Assembly (NCBI GenBank): GCA_963837445.1
Contig: CAWINK010000022.1
Coordinates: 124,001-188,000 of the forward strand
Length of the DNA: 64,000 nt
Source: JACVRW01 sp963837445
GTDB taxonomy: Bacteria; Actinomycetota; Thermoleophilia; Solirubrobacterales; Thermoleophilaceae
Direction of reading: 5' to 3'
How positions within the stretch are numbered: position 1 is the stretch's first letter; the number at the start of each line of letters is the position of its first letter. The position numbers and the translations under genes were made by a program. The notes under the pieces are model-generated. The model saw nothing but the letters and a program-made list of their open reading frames with translations. It did not search any database and was not told the DNA's origin. This document shows positions 44,032-53,300 of the stretch, in pieces.

Positions 44032-45714
44032 GTGAAGAGCATCCCCTCCGAGCGCCGCCGGCGCCTCACCCATCGCACGTTCCCCGCGCTCGCCGGGCTC
44101 GCGGCCGTGTCCCTGGTGGCCGGAGCGATAGTCGGCTCGAGCACGCGCTCGCCGGAGGAGCGGGTGGTGAGCGACTTCGCCGAGGCGTGGGAGCGCGGTG
44201 AGATGCGCGCGATGCACGATCTGCTGAGCGACGAGGCGAGGGCGCGGTTTCCACTAAAGCGCTTCCGGCGCGCCTACCGCCGCGCGGCCGCCACCGCCAC
44301 GATGACCGAACTCGAAGCCGGCGACCCAGAGGGAGTGGACGGCGGCGAGATGACGGTTCCCGTGGTGCTCGAGACGCGCGTCTTCGGCAGCCTGCGCGGA
44401 GACCTTCGCGTGCAGGTGGCGGGCGACCGCGTGGACTGGTCTCCCCGCCTCGTGTTCCCGGAACTACGGGCGGGTGAGCGGCTCGCGCGGGTGAGCGCGC
44501 CGGCGCAGCGGGCCACCCTGCGCTCGCACGACGGCAAGGTCCTGGCCCAGGGCCCCGCCGACGCGCGCACCTCACCGCTCGTGGGGATCGCCGACTCGAT
44601 CGCCGGGCGCATGGAGCCTCAGGAGGCCGCCGTGGAGCGCAGGGCGCTGTACGCGCGCGGCTTCCCGCCCGACTGGCCGGTGGGCCAGAGCGGGCTCGAG
44701 GAGGCCTTCGAGGAGCGGCTGCGCGGGCGTCCCGGCGGCGAGCTCGTGGCGGGCAACCGGGTCCTCGCGCGGGCACAGCCGCGCCCCGCCAAAGCGATCC
44801 GGACGACCATTCACACCGGGCTCCAGGAGGCAGCCGTGGTGGCGCTCGCGGGCCGACTTGGAGGCGTGGCGGCGCTCGACGCGCGGAACGGCGAGATCCG
44901 GGCGCTCGCCGGCATCGCCTTCTCGGCCCCGCAGCCACCCGGTTCCACCTTCAAGATCGTGACCACCGCGGCCGCGCTCGAGCACAACCTGGTGAAGCCC
45001 ACGACAGAGTTCCCGGTCGTGTCGAACGCGATCATCGACGGCGTGGAGCTCGAGAACGCGAACGGCGAGTTCTGCGGCGGCACGTTCCGCAACTCCTTCG
45101 CCCACTCGTGCAACTCGGTGTTCGCCCCGCTCGGTCTGAAGATCGGTGCCCCCGTGCTGGTCGAGGTGGCCGAGCGCTTCGGCTGGAATGCGCCCGCCAG
45201 CATCCCCGGCGAGGTGCCGAGCACGCTGCCGCCGGCTGCGGAGATCGACACGCCGCTGGAGGTCGCCTCGACCGCGATCGGTCAGTTCGAGACGCTCGCC
45301 ACTCCCTTGCAGATGGCGTCCGTGGCGCAGGCGGTAGCGATGCGCGGCGTGCGCCGCGCGCCGACGCTCAGGGCGGGCCAGCGCACGGCGGGACGGCGCG
45401 TGGTGTCACGCCGCATCGCGCGCACGATCGGCTCCCTGATGGTCGACGTGGTGGACTATGGAACCGGCACCGCGGCGGCGATCCCGGGCGTGCGCGTGGC
45501 CGGCAAGACGGGCACCGCGGAGCTCGAGGACACGCGCGACCCCGAGACCGGCGAGACGCTGCCGCCGGACCCCACTAACACCGACGCCTGGTTCACCTCG
45601 TACGCGCCCGCCAAGCGGCCGAGGATCGCGGTCGCCGTGATGCTGGTCCGCGCAGGCGCCGGCGGCGCGACGGCCGCACCGGCCGCCCGCGTGGTGCTGG
45701 ACGCGGCGCTGTGA
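44032..45714 (+). CDS. Penicillin-binding protein with NTF2-like domain (PBP2/PbpA class)
   Basis: A 560-residue class B transpeptidase cross-linking peptidoglycan at the outer membrane face. After one membrane helix (FPALAGLAAVSLVAGAIVG) comes an NTF2-like MecA-N domain (VVSDFAEAWERGEMRAMHDLL), a dimerisation domain, and the transpeptidase with Ser305-x-x-Lys308 (PGSTFKIV), Ser359-Cys-Asn (HSCNSVF) and Lys492-Thr-Gly (GKTGTAE). The GTG at 44032 gives a normal short cytosolic tail. A stem-loop follows the stop. Confidence 0.9.
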   Translation: MKSIPSERRRRLTHRTFPALAGLAAVSLVAGAIVGSSTRSPEERVVSDFAEAWERGEMRAMHDLLSDEARARFPLKRFRRAYRRAAATATMTELEAGDPEGVDGGEMTVPVVLETRVFGSLRGDLRVQVAGDRVDWSPRLVFPELRAGERLARVSAPAQRATLRSHDGKVLAQGPADARTSPLVGIADSIAGRMEPQEAAVERRALYARGFPPDWPVGQSGLEEAFEERLRGRPGGELVAGNRVLARAQPRPAKAIRTTIHTGLQEAAVVALAGRLGGVAALDARNGEIRALAGIAFSAPQPPGSTFKIVTTAAALEHNLVKPTTEFPVVSNAIIDGVELENANGEFCGGTFRNSFAHSCNSVFAPLGLKIGAPVLVEVAERFGWNAPASIPGEVPSTLPPAAEIDTPLEVASTAIGQFETLATPLQMASVAQAVAMRGVRRAPTLRAGQRTAGRRVVSRRIARTIGSLMVDVVDYGTGTAAAIPGVRVAGKTGTAELEDTRDPETGETLPPDPTNTDAWFTSYAPAKRPRIAVAVMLVRAGAGGATAAPAARVVLDAAL

Positions 45715-45719
45715 GGCAA

Positions 45720-45740
45720 GCGCCGGGCTTGGCCCGGTGC
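45720..45740. terminator. Stem-loop between convergent PBP and lipoprotein genes
   Basis: GCGCCGGGC and GCCCGGTGC pair over nine positions (one G-T) around a 3-base loop, followed by a T-rich stretch. It lies in the 43-bp gap between two convergent stops. Confidence 0.6.
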
Positions 45741-45757
45741 GCAGCCTTGCTGTTCTT

Positions 45758-46315
45758 CTAAATATCGAGCTCGAAGGTGAGGTGCTCGTCGCCCTCGCCC
45801 TGGACCTCGAGCTCCAGCGGGCGGTACTCCGTGTTCTCGAGCGGCAGCCTGAACAGGAGCATGGAGCCGGCGGTGGGCCCGAGCTGAGCGACGCTGCCCG
45901 ACTCGGGGATGCACACGTCGGGCTCCAGCTCCGCCGCGTGGTACGCGAATGCGTTGTCCTCGGGGAGCTCCTCGGGCTCGAACTCGTTGCCCTGAGCGTC
46001 CAGGATCTTGAAGTCCTCGGCCGTCTGGTGAGTGTCCTCCGAGCGGTTGCACACCTGGATGAACACGCCGTAGAGCGTCTCGCCCTCGGCGGCCTCCGGC
46101 CCGTCGAAGTAGGCCATGTCTGGGGCGACCTTGGGGTTGAGCTGGCGCGTGATGAAGACGTTGTACTCCACGCCCTCGAACTCGATCGCGAGCCCCTCGC
46201 GGGCCGGCTCCTCGAAGCCCTTGTCCACGTCCGACTCGCCGCAGGCCGCCAGACCGCCCGCGAGAGCGGCGAGGCAGAGCAGCATCAGGAGGCGGCGGGG
46301 CATGCGGGCGGGCAT
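45758..46315 (-). CDS. Lipoprotein of unknown function
   Basis: A 185-residue lipoprotein: MPARMPRRLLMLLCLAALAGGLAACGES with the lipobox LAAC, then a beta-sandwich-like domain (EYNVFITRQLNP, YGVFIQVCNRSEDTHQTAEDF, ILDAQGNEFEP) that recalls DUF4352-type immunoglobulin-like lipoproteins. A second ATG at 46303 is equally possible. Function unknown; exposed on the outer face of the membrane. Confidence 0.8.
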   Translation of the reverse strand: MPARMPRRLLMLLCLAALAGGLAACGESDVDKGFEEPAREGLAIEFEGVEYNVFITRQLNPKVAPDMAYFDGPEAAEGETLYGVFIQVCNRSEDTHQTAEDFKILDAQGNEFEPEELPEDNAFAYHAAELEPDVCIPESGSVAQLGPTAGSMLLFRLPLENTEYRPLELEVQGEGDEHLTFELDI

Positions 46316-46329
46316 ATTAGCTCTGGCTC

Positions 46330-46887
46330 TCAGCGCTCCGGCTGGCGGGCCGGGTCCATGCCGGAGTACGCGCCGAACCTCGCTGCCTTGTCCGGTTCGT
46401 AGCCGGCGATCGTTGCCCGCTTGGGCGGGTTCTTCTGAGGCTCCTCGAAGATCATCCTGAGACGGTCGAGTGACCTGCGCGTCTTGCGCCGGATCCACCC
46501 GGTCGCGCCGATCTGCCGGAAGCGATCGACCATCGTGGCCGGCTCGCTGTAGGTGGTGAGCTCCACGCGCGTGACGCCCGCCGACTCGCGCGTGAAGTCG
46601 TAGACCGCCACCGAGCGGTTGCGGCCACGGCGACCCACGCGGATCTCCTCGATGATCCGGCGCGGGCGGTCCGCCTCGGTGATCGTGAGCTCGGCGTACT
46701 CGTTCGACATCGGGGCGTCGAGCCGGAAGCGAGCGGCGGCACCGAGCCCAACAGGCTGCACGCGAGCCAGCCGGTAGTCGTCCATGAAGTGGTCCGTGTA
46801 GCCGGGCCGACCGGCGAGGTCGGCCACGAAGTCGTACACGTCCTCGCGGGGCGCCGAGATGATGGTCGAGACGGTGACCTCGCGCAT
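46330..46887 (-). CDS. SRPBCC/polyketide-cyclase-like ligand-binding protein
   Basis: A 185-residue protein starting MREVTVSTIISAPREDVYDFVADLAGRPGYTDHFM, the START/Bet v1-type opening, with a central helix and the late VELTTYSEPATMVDRF segment. Such proteins bind hydrophobic ligands; there is no signal peptide. A 30-residue basic tail (TRRSLDRLRMIFEEPQKNPPKRAT) follows. TACGAT stands nine bases before the ATG. It ends 14 bases before the lipoprotein start. Confidence 0.8.
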   Translation of the reverse strand: MREVTVSTIISAPREDVYDFVADLAGRPGYTDHFMDDYRLARVQPVGLGAAARFRLDAPMSNEYAELTITEADRPRRIIEEIRVGRRGRNRSVAVYDFTRESAGVTRVELTTYSEPATMVDRFRQIGATGWIRRKTRRSLDRLRMIFEEPQKNPPKRATIAGYEPDKAARFGAYSGMDPARQPER

Positions 46888-46896
46888 GAGCGCGCC

Positions 46897-46902
46897 ATCG
46901 TA
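46897..46902 (-). promoter_or_regulatory. -10 element TACGAT of the SRPBCC gene
   Basis: Minus-strand TACGAT, nine bases before the ATG at 46887. Confidence 0.35.
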
Positions 46903-46932
46903 CCGGCCAGCAGGCGCAGCCAGATCGGCGCG

Positions 46933-47175
46933 CTAGGCGGCGCGGGGCACGACCGCGAGCCGGCGCTCGCTCGCGTGCACGCGCTCGCTGCGCACCGCCC
47001 GCCGCCGGTCCTCGGGGAGGCTTGCGAAGCAGAGGTCGCAGAGCACGCGCCCGCCGTCCAGCTCGTGCATGCGCTCGCCCGCGAGTGGCGTGCGGCGGCA
47101 GTCGGCGCACGAGGCGTCCGCCCGGGCGAGTGTGCCGATGCTGCTGCGGACGAGCATGGCGGCAAGATCGGGCAT
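46933..47175 (-). CDS. Small zinc-ribbon protein
   Basis: An 80-residue protein (MPDLAAMLVRSSIGTLARADA) with CADC and CDLC pairs 22 residues apart, a zinc-ribbon spacing, and a basic C-terminus (ERRLAVVPRAA). The start at 47175 is chosen over a longer frame to 47247, as MPDLAAM begins a normal helix. It is divergent from another zinc-ribbon protein (FHA). Function unknown. Confidence 0.65.
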   Translation of the reverse strand: MPDLAAMLVRSSIGTLARADASCADCRRTPLAGERMHELDGGRVLCDLCFASLPEDRRRAVRSERVHASERRLAVVPRAA

Positions 47176-47309
47176 GGAAATTTGTTCGGATCCCAGCGCA
47201 GAAGTCCTGCAATTACGAAAAAAGGCCGCTAGTAGCGATTTTTTCACTTGGCGGGTTTGTATCCCTCGATACCATCCGTTGCCCCCACCCCCCTGAGGAG
47301 AGAAGCGAA

Positions 47310-47870
47310 ATGGAAGCCTTCAACGCCGGCACGCTCGCTGGTGCCGGGTCCTTTCGGTGTGACTCCTGCGGTTTCGGTATCGCGCTGCAAGAACGTGATC
47401 ATGTCCCGTCATGCCCCGAATGCGGAGGCCAGAGCTTCCGCCGATCGTCGCTGTTCGGCGATGCGGTGCGGCGCCCGCTGCGCCACGACGTGGAGGGCGC
47501 GCCGGAGTGGCTCGACGAGGCCCGCGAGGCGCTCGTTCGCGAGGGCGACTACCTGGCCTTCGAGGACGACGAGCGCGTGCGCGTGTTCCCGCTCCAGGAC
47601 GGCTGGACGCGGATAGGCCGCAGCCTCTCGGCGCACGTTCGCTTCGACGACCCGACGGTCTCCCGCCGACACGCGTTGCTCTACCGCGACGACAGCGGGG
47701 CGCGCATCCTCGACGACCGCAGCCTGAACGGCGTGTTCCGCAACGGCGATCGCGTGGAGCTGGCGGAGCTCGAGGATGGCGACGAGATCTCGATCGGCCG
47801 CTTCAGCCTCTTCTTCGTGAACCTCGTAGCGCAGCGCGACGAGGCGGCCACCACCGCTACGACCGGCTGA
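47310..47870 (+). CDS. Zinc-ribbon FHA-domain protein
   Basis: A 186-residue protein with a zinc ribbon (Cys17, Cys20, Cys35, Cys38) at the N-terminus and an FHA domain from about residue 95: the GRSLSAHVRF, SRRHALLY and SLNGVFRNGD motifs contain the Arg, Ser-x-x-His and Asn-Gly that bind phosphothreonine. It probably reads a Ser/Thr kinase signal. A Shine-Dalgarno GAGGAG lies upstream and a possible promoter (TTGGCG, 16 bases, TACCAT) before that. The 3' end overlaps the convergent epimerase by 14 bases. Confidence 0.85.
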   Translation: MEAFNAGTLAGAGSFRCDSCGFGIALQERDHVPSCPECGGQSFRRSSLFGDAVRRPLRHDVEGAPEWLDEAREALVREGDYLAFEDDERVRVFPLQDGWTRIGRSLSAHVRFDDPTVSRRHALLYRDDSGARILDDRSLNGVFRNGDRVELAELEDGDEISIGRFSLFFVNLVAQRDEAATTATTG

Positions 47871-48813
47871 GCTCGGCCAGCCCTTCCTCGCGCGAGGTCA
47901 CGGGCCGGTAGCCGAGCTCGCGCTCGGCGCGGGAGATGTCGATCGTGCACTCCTGCGACGAGACCCAGAATGCGAAGCGAGTGAGCGGTGGGGAGCCCGG
48001 CCGTTTCAGGAGGCGCCAGGTCCGCTCGGCGGCAGCGGCCGCGACTCGCGCCACTCCGGGCGGCACGGACTTGTCCGGGATCTCCACGCCCTGGGTGCCG
48101 AGCATCCTCGTGAGGAACTCGCGGAACACCATCGGCTCGCCGTCGGTCACGAAGTAGACGCCGCCGGCCGGCGCCTTGGTGGCGGCGAGCCAGAGGCCCT
48201 CGACCGTGTTGTCGATGTGGGTCGTCGCACTCAGATGGCGCCCGCCTCCGACCCAGCGGAAGCGGCCGGAGCGCACCATCTCGATCAGCGCCGGCAGCAG
48301 GGTGGTGTCGCCACGGCCCCAGACGAAGCGCGGGCGCACGACCACGGTCTCGAGGCCGTCCCCGTTCGCCGCGCGGACGAGCTGTTCCGCCTTCGCCTTC
48401 GACGAGGAGTACAGGGCTGCCGAGTCGGGCCGCAGGGGCGCGCTCTCGTCCACGTTCACGAGCGGCTGCCCGGCCATCAGTGCTGCCTCGGTGCCCACAT
48501 GCACCAGCCTCCGGACGCCCCCCGCCCTGCACGCATCCACCACGTTCTGCGTCCCACGGACGTTGACTCGCTCGAAGTCATCCGGATCGCCCCATTCCTC
48601 GACCTTCGCCGCCGCGTGGAAGGTGACCTCGCAACCTTCGATCCGGAGGTCGTCGAGGTCGCCCATCACGGGCTCCGCGCCAAGCTCGCGCACGCGCGCC
48701 GCGGCCTGCTCCGAGCGGGCAAGCGCGCGCACGTCCCAGCCCTCACGGCGTAGCCGCTCGACCAGCGCGCCGCCCACGAAGCCCGATCCTCCGGTCACGA
48801 ACGCGGTCGGCAT
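47857..48813 (-). CDS. NAD-dependent epimerase/dehydratase (extended SDR, 3-beta-HSD-like)
   Basis: A 318-residue SDR enzyme: Rossmann motif VTGGSGFVGGALVERL at residues 6-21, DLDD after strand three, HAAAKVEEWG, catalytic YSSSKAKAE and RPRFVWGRGD. The C-terminal half matches 3-beta-hydroxysteroid dehydrogenase/isomerase-like proteins (THIDNTVEGLWLAA; GGVYFVTDGEP). The substrate could be a sterol-like or sugar compound. It starts one base downstream of the gltD stop, so it is at the end of the glt operon, an unusual partner. Confidence 0.85.
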   Translation of the reverse strand: MPTAFVTGGSGFVGGALVERLRREGWDVRALARSEQAAARVRELGAEPVMGDLDDLRIEGCEVTFHAAAKVEEWGDPDDFERVNVRGTQNVVDACRAGGVRRLVHVGTEAALMAGQPLVNVDESAPLRPDSAALYSSSKAKAEQLVRAANGDGLETVVVRPRFVWGRGDTTLLPALIEMVRSGRFRWVGGGRHLSATTHIDNTVEGLWLAATKAPAGGVYFVTDGEPMVFREFLTRMLGTQGVEIPDKSVPPGVARVAAAAAERTWRLLKRPGSPPLTRFAFWVSSQECTIDISRAERELGYRPVTSREEGLAELSRS

Positions 48814-48814
48814 C

Positions 48815-50383
48815 TCAGCGCTCGTCGCGCGGGCCGGTCCAGAAGGCGTCGCCCACCGTGACCGTGCGGGCGATCTCCGCCTGGTGGCGAAGCGAGTGCG
48901 GGTCGCCGTCCTCGTAGGCGAACATCGCCTCGGACGAGATGCGCCGGACCTCGCCGGAGCCGCCGAGGTACTGGTCGACCACGCGAGCGCAGCGGCGGCC
49001 CTCGGCGATGGCGGTCACCACGAGCGACTGGCCGGTGCGGGCGTCGCCGCAGGCGAACACGCCTTCGATCTTGGTGCCGTACACGGGCGCCTTCACGTTG
49101 CCGCGCCGGTCGAGGTCGAGCCCGAGCTCGGACACGGCGCCCTCGTGCTCGGGGTGGTCGAAGCCGATCGCGATCAGCACGAGCTCGGCGCGTTCCTCGA
49201 AGTCACTGCCCGGGATCACGTGCAGGTCGCGCGAGGAGCTGCCCTCCACCCGCCGGCCGATCACGCCCGTCGCCCGCCCGTCCACGCCGCGCAGGGCCGT
49301 GACCTGCGTGCCGAAGCGCCGGTCGCCACCCTCGTCGAGCGCGTAGGTGGAGGGCGTCCGCTTGGGCGGCAGCGGCCACGGCGTGCCGGGCGGACGCCCG
49401 CTCGCGGGCAGCTGCGGGTACACGTCGAGCAGCAGCACGTCCTCGGCGCCCTCGCGCAGGGCGTTCGAGATGCAGTCCATTCCGGTGTCGCCGCCGCCGA
49501 CCACCACCACGCGCTTGCCCTCGGCGCTGATCACGCGGCCCGGCGGGGTCGGGCGGAAGGGGCGCCCCTCCGCTGCGGCGACCGCGCGGTTGCGCTGGTA
49601 GAGGTAGTCCATGGCGTAGTGCACGCCGGCCAGCTCGCGGCCGGGAACCTCGAGGTCGCGATGCACTCGCGATCCGATCGCCACGATCACGGCGTCGTGG
49701 TCGCGGCGCAGCTCCTCGGCGCTCACGTCGCTGCCCACGTCCACGTCGTAGCGGAACTGGATTCCCTCCTCTTCGAGCAGGTTCACGCGCCTGTCGACGA
49801 TCCACTTCTCGAGCTTGGCGTCCGGCACGCCGAAGCGCAGCAGCCCGCCGGGGCCCTCGTCGCGCTCGTAGACCGTCACGCTGTGCCCGAGCTTGTTCAG
49901 CTCGGCGGCCACTGCCAGCCCGGCGGGCCCGGAGCCGATCACGGCGACCGTGCGGTCGGTGCGGAAGTCGGGCGGCTCGGGGGCGATCCAGCCCTCCTCG
50001 AAGCCGCGCGTGACGATCGCGAGCTCGATCTGCTCGATCGTGACGGCGTCGTCGTTGATGTCGAGGACGCACGCGGACTCGCACGGCGCCGGGCAGATCA
50101 GCCCCGTGAACTCGGGGAAGTTGTTCGTCGCGTGCAGCTTCGTGAGCGCGTCGCGCCAGCGGTCGCGGTACACGAGGTCGTTCCAGTCCGGGATCAGGTT
50201 GCCGAGCGGGCAGCCCTCGTGGCAGAAGGGCACGCCGCAGTCCATGCAGCGAGCGCCCTGGTCGCGCAGGGTGCGGTCGTCCGGCAGGGAGAAGTACTGC
50301 CGGTAGTCGCCCACGCGCTCCTTGGGATCGCGCTTGTCGAAGCCCACCCGCTCGAGGCGGAGGAAGGCGCCCAGCTCGCCCAT
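48815..50383 (-). CDS. gltD: Glutamate synthase small subunit (GltD)
   Basis: A 522-residue NADPH-dependent flavoprotein passing electrons to GltB. The N-terminal Fe-S region has CMDCGVPFCHEGCPLGN and CPAPCESAC; FAD binding is VAVIGSGPAGLAVAAELN and NADPH binding VVVVGGGDTGMDCI; the C-terminal GDARTGQSLVVTAI closes the FAD site. The start at 50383 (MGELGAFLRLERV) is the normal GltD N-terminus. It follows gltB with two bases between. Confidence 0.95.
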   Translation of the reverse strand: MGELGAFLRLERVGFDKRDPKERVGDYRQYFSLPDDRTLRDQGARCMDCGVPFCHEGCPLGNLIPDWNDLVYRDRWRDALTKLHATNNFPEFTGLICPAPCESACVLDINDDAVTIEQIELAIVTRGFEEGWIAPEPPDFRTDRTVAVIGSGPAGLAVAAELNKLGHSVTVYERDEGPGGLLRFGVPDAKLEKWIVDRRVNLLEEEGIQFRYDVDVGSDVSAEELRRDHDAVIVAIGSRVHRDLEVPGRELAGVHYAMDYLYQRNRAVAAAEGRPFRPTPPGRVISAEGKRVVVVGGGDTGMDCISNALREGAEDVLLLDVYPQLPASGRPPGTPWPLPPKRTPSTYALDEGGDRRFGTQVTALRGVDGRATGVIGRRVEGSSSRDLHVIPGSDFEERAELVLIAIGFDHPEHEGAVSELGLDLDRRGNVKAPVYGTKIEGVFACGDARTGQSLVVTAIAEGRRCARVVDQYLGGSGEVRRISSEAMFAYEDGDPHSLRHQAEIARTVTVGDAFWTGPRDER

Positions 50384-50385
50384 GC

Positions 50386-53300
50386 CTAGATCGGTCCTCC
50401 GGCGGCGTAGCCCGGCGTGGCGGCGGGGCCGGCCGCGGCCGCAGCCACCTCGGCCTCGCCCTCGGCGGCGAGCTGCTCGGCGAGCGCGCGCTTGTAGTCG
50501 TGCGGCATCACCTTGACCACCTTGTTGAGCGTGCCCTGCCAGTCGTCGAGCAGGCGGGCGGCCACCTGTGAGCCGGTGCGCTCGCGATGCTCCTCGACCC
50601 AGCCGCGCAGCTCCTCGCTCTCGTCCGGGGAGATGGCGTCGAAGCCGACCAGCTCGGTGTTGCAGCGCTCGCGGAAGCCGCCGTCGGCGTCGTAGACGTA
50701 GGCGATGCCGCCGCTCATGCCCGCGGCGAAGTTGAGCCCGGTCGGGCCGAGCACCACCACGCGGCCGCCGGTCATGTACTCGCAGCCGTGGTCGCCCACG
50801 CCCTCGACAACCGTGATGGCGCCCGAGTTGCGGACGGCGAAGCGCTCGCCGGCGAGGCCGCGGAAAAAGGCCCGGCCCGAGGTGGCCCCGTAGAGGACGG
50901 TGTTGCCCACGATCACGTTGTGCTCGGCGGCGAAGGTGGCGTCGGCGGGCGGGCGCACCACGATCGAGCCGCCGGAGAGGCCCTTGCCGCAGTAGTCGTT
51001 CGCGTCGCCGTCGAGGATCAGCTCCACGCCGCGTGCGAGCCACGCGCCGAAGCTCTGACCGGCCGACCCGGTGAGGCGCACCTCCACGCTCCCCTCCGGC
51101 AGGCCGTCCTCGCCGTGAACGCGTGCGATCTCGCCCGAGAGCAGGCCGCCGACCGCGCGGTTCTTGTTCTCGATCCGGCGCTCCAGGCGCACGGGGCGGC
51201 CCTGCTCGATCGCCGGACGGCAGAGCTGCAGGAGGTCCACGTCGATCGAGTCGTAGAGCACCGGGTCTGGGCGGCGTACGCAGCGGCGCGGCGTGTCGGC
51301 CTGAACGTTGTCGGGCAGCGCGAGCAACTGCGACAGGTCGATGCTCTGCGCCTTCCAGTGTTCAACCGCCTGCTTCGTGTTGAGCAGCTCGACCCGCCCG
51401 ATCAGCTCCTCGATCGTGCGCACGCCGAGACGGGCCATGATCCGGCGCGCCTCCTCCGCCACCATGAAGAGGTAGTTCACGACGTGCTCGGGCTGGCCCT
51501 CGAAGCGCCGCCGCAGCTCAGGATCCTGCGTGGCGATCCCCACCGGGCAGGTGTTGAGGTGGCAGACGCGCATCATGATGCAGCCGAGCGCGATCAGCGG
51601 GGCCGTGGAGAAGCCGAACTCGTCGGCGCCCAGGATGGCCGCCACCACCACGTCGCGGCCGGTGCGCATCTGGCCATCGACCTCCACGAGGATGCGCGAG
51701 CGGAGGTCGTTGCGAAGCAGCGTCTGCTGGGTCTCGGCGATGCCGATCTCCCACGGGATGCCGGCATGCTGGATCGAGGCCTGCGGCGAGGCGCCCGTGC
51801 CCCCGTCGTGGCCGGCGATCACCACGTGGTCCGCGTTCGCCTTCGCCACGCCGGCGGCCACGGTGCCCACGCCCACCTCGGACACGAGCTTCACCGACAC
51901 ACGCGCGCGCGGGTTGGCGCAGCGCAGGTCGTAGATCAGCTGCTTGAGGTCCTCGATCGAGTAGATGTCGTGGTGAGGCGGGGGCGAGATGAGGCCCACA
52001 CCCGGGGTGGAGTGACGCAGGCGCGCGATGTAGCGGTCCACCTTGTGGCCCGGGAGCTGGCCGCCCTCGCCGGGCTTGGCCCCCTGCGCGACCTTGATCT
52101 GGAGCTCGTCCGCGTTCACCAGGTAGTGCACGGTCACGCCGAAGCGGCCCGACGCCACCTGCTTGATGGACGAGCGGCGCTCGTCGGCGAAGCGGGCCGA
52201 GTCCTCTCCGCCCTCGCCGGTGTTCGACTTGCCTCCCAGGCGGTTCATCCCGGCGGCGAGCGTCTCGTGGGCCTCCGGTGAGAGGGCGCCCAGCGACATC
52301 CCGCCCGACTTGAAGCGCTTCACGATCTCGGCGGCCGGCTGGATCTCGTCGAGCGGAATCGGCTCCGCGGCCTCGTTGAAGTCGAGCAGTCCGCGCAGGG
52401 ACGACTTCGGTACGGCGACCTCGTTCACGTAGGTGGCAAAGCGCTCGTAGGCGTCGGCGGCGCCGTCCCCGCGGGCGGCCTGCTGGAGCGTCGCGATCGT
52501 CTCCGGGTTCCAGCCGTGGAACTCGCCGTCGCGCCGCCAGGCGTAGATCCCGCCGGCGGGCAGGAGCTCCGAGCTGGCCGCCGGGTAGGCGCGCGCGTGG
52601 CGATCGAGGCACTCCCAGGCGAGCACGTTCATCCCCACGCCCCCGACCCTCGACGGCGTGCCCGTGAAGTGGCGCTCCACGAGCTGCTCCTCGAGCCCGA
52701 TCGCCTCGAAGATCTGAGCGCCGGTGTAGGAGCGGATCGTGGAGATCCCCATCTTGGAGAGGATCTTCAGGAGCCCCTTGCCGACCGCCTTGATGGTGCG
52801 GCTGACGGCCTCGTCGGGCGTCATGCCCTCCGGCAGGCGGCCCTCGCGGTGGAGCGCGTAGAGCGACTCGAACATCACGTACGGGTTCACCGCGGCGGCG
52901 CCGTAGCCGATCAGGCAGGCCACATGGTGGATCTCCTTGGCCTGGCCCGTCTCCACCACGAGTCCGATCTGGAGGCGCGTGCCCTCGCGGACGAGGTGAT
53001 GATGGACGGCGGCCGTGGCGAGCAGCGCCGGCATCGGGACCCGTTCGGCACCGAGGTTGCGGTCGGAGAGCACGATGATGTTCACGCCGCGGCTGACGAG
53101 CTCCGACGCCTCCGCGCACATCTCCTCGAGCCGCTCCTCCATCCCCTGGGCGCCCTGCGCGGCCGGCCAGGTCATGTCGATCGTGCGCGCCTCGAAGACG
53201 CTGTGGTCCACCTGGCGCAGCTTCTCGAGCTCCGTGCTGCGCAGCAGCGGCTGGGGCATCACGAGCTGGTGGCAGTGGTCGGGCGTCTCCCCGAGGAGGT

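Noticed and set aside
50384..51043. N-terminal extension of gltD into the gltB region
   Set aside because: The extension is Arg-rich shadow sequence of gltB in another frame; MGELGAFLRLERV is the family start.
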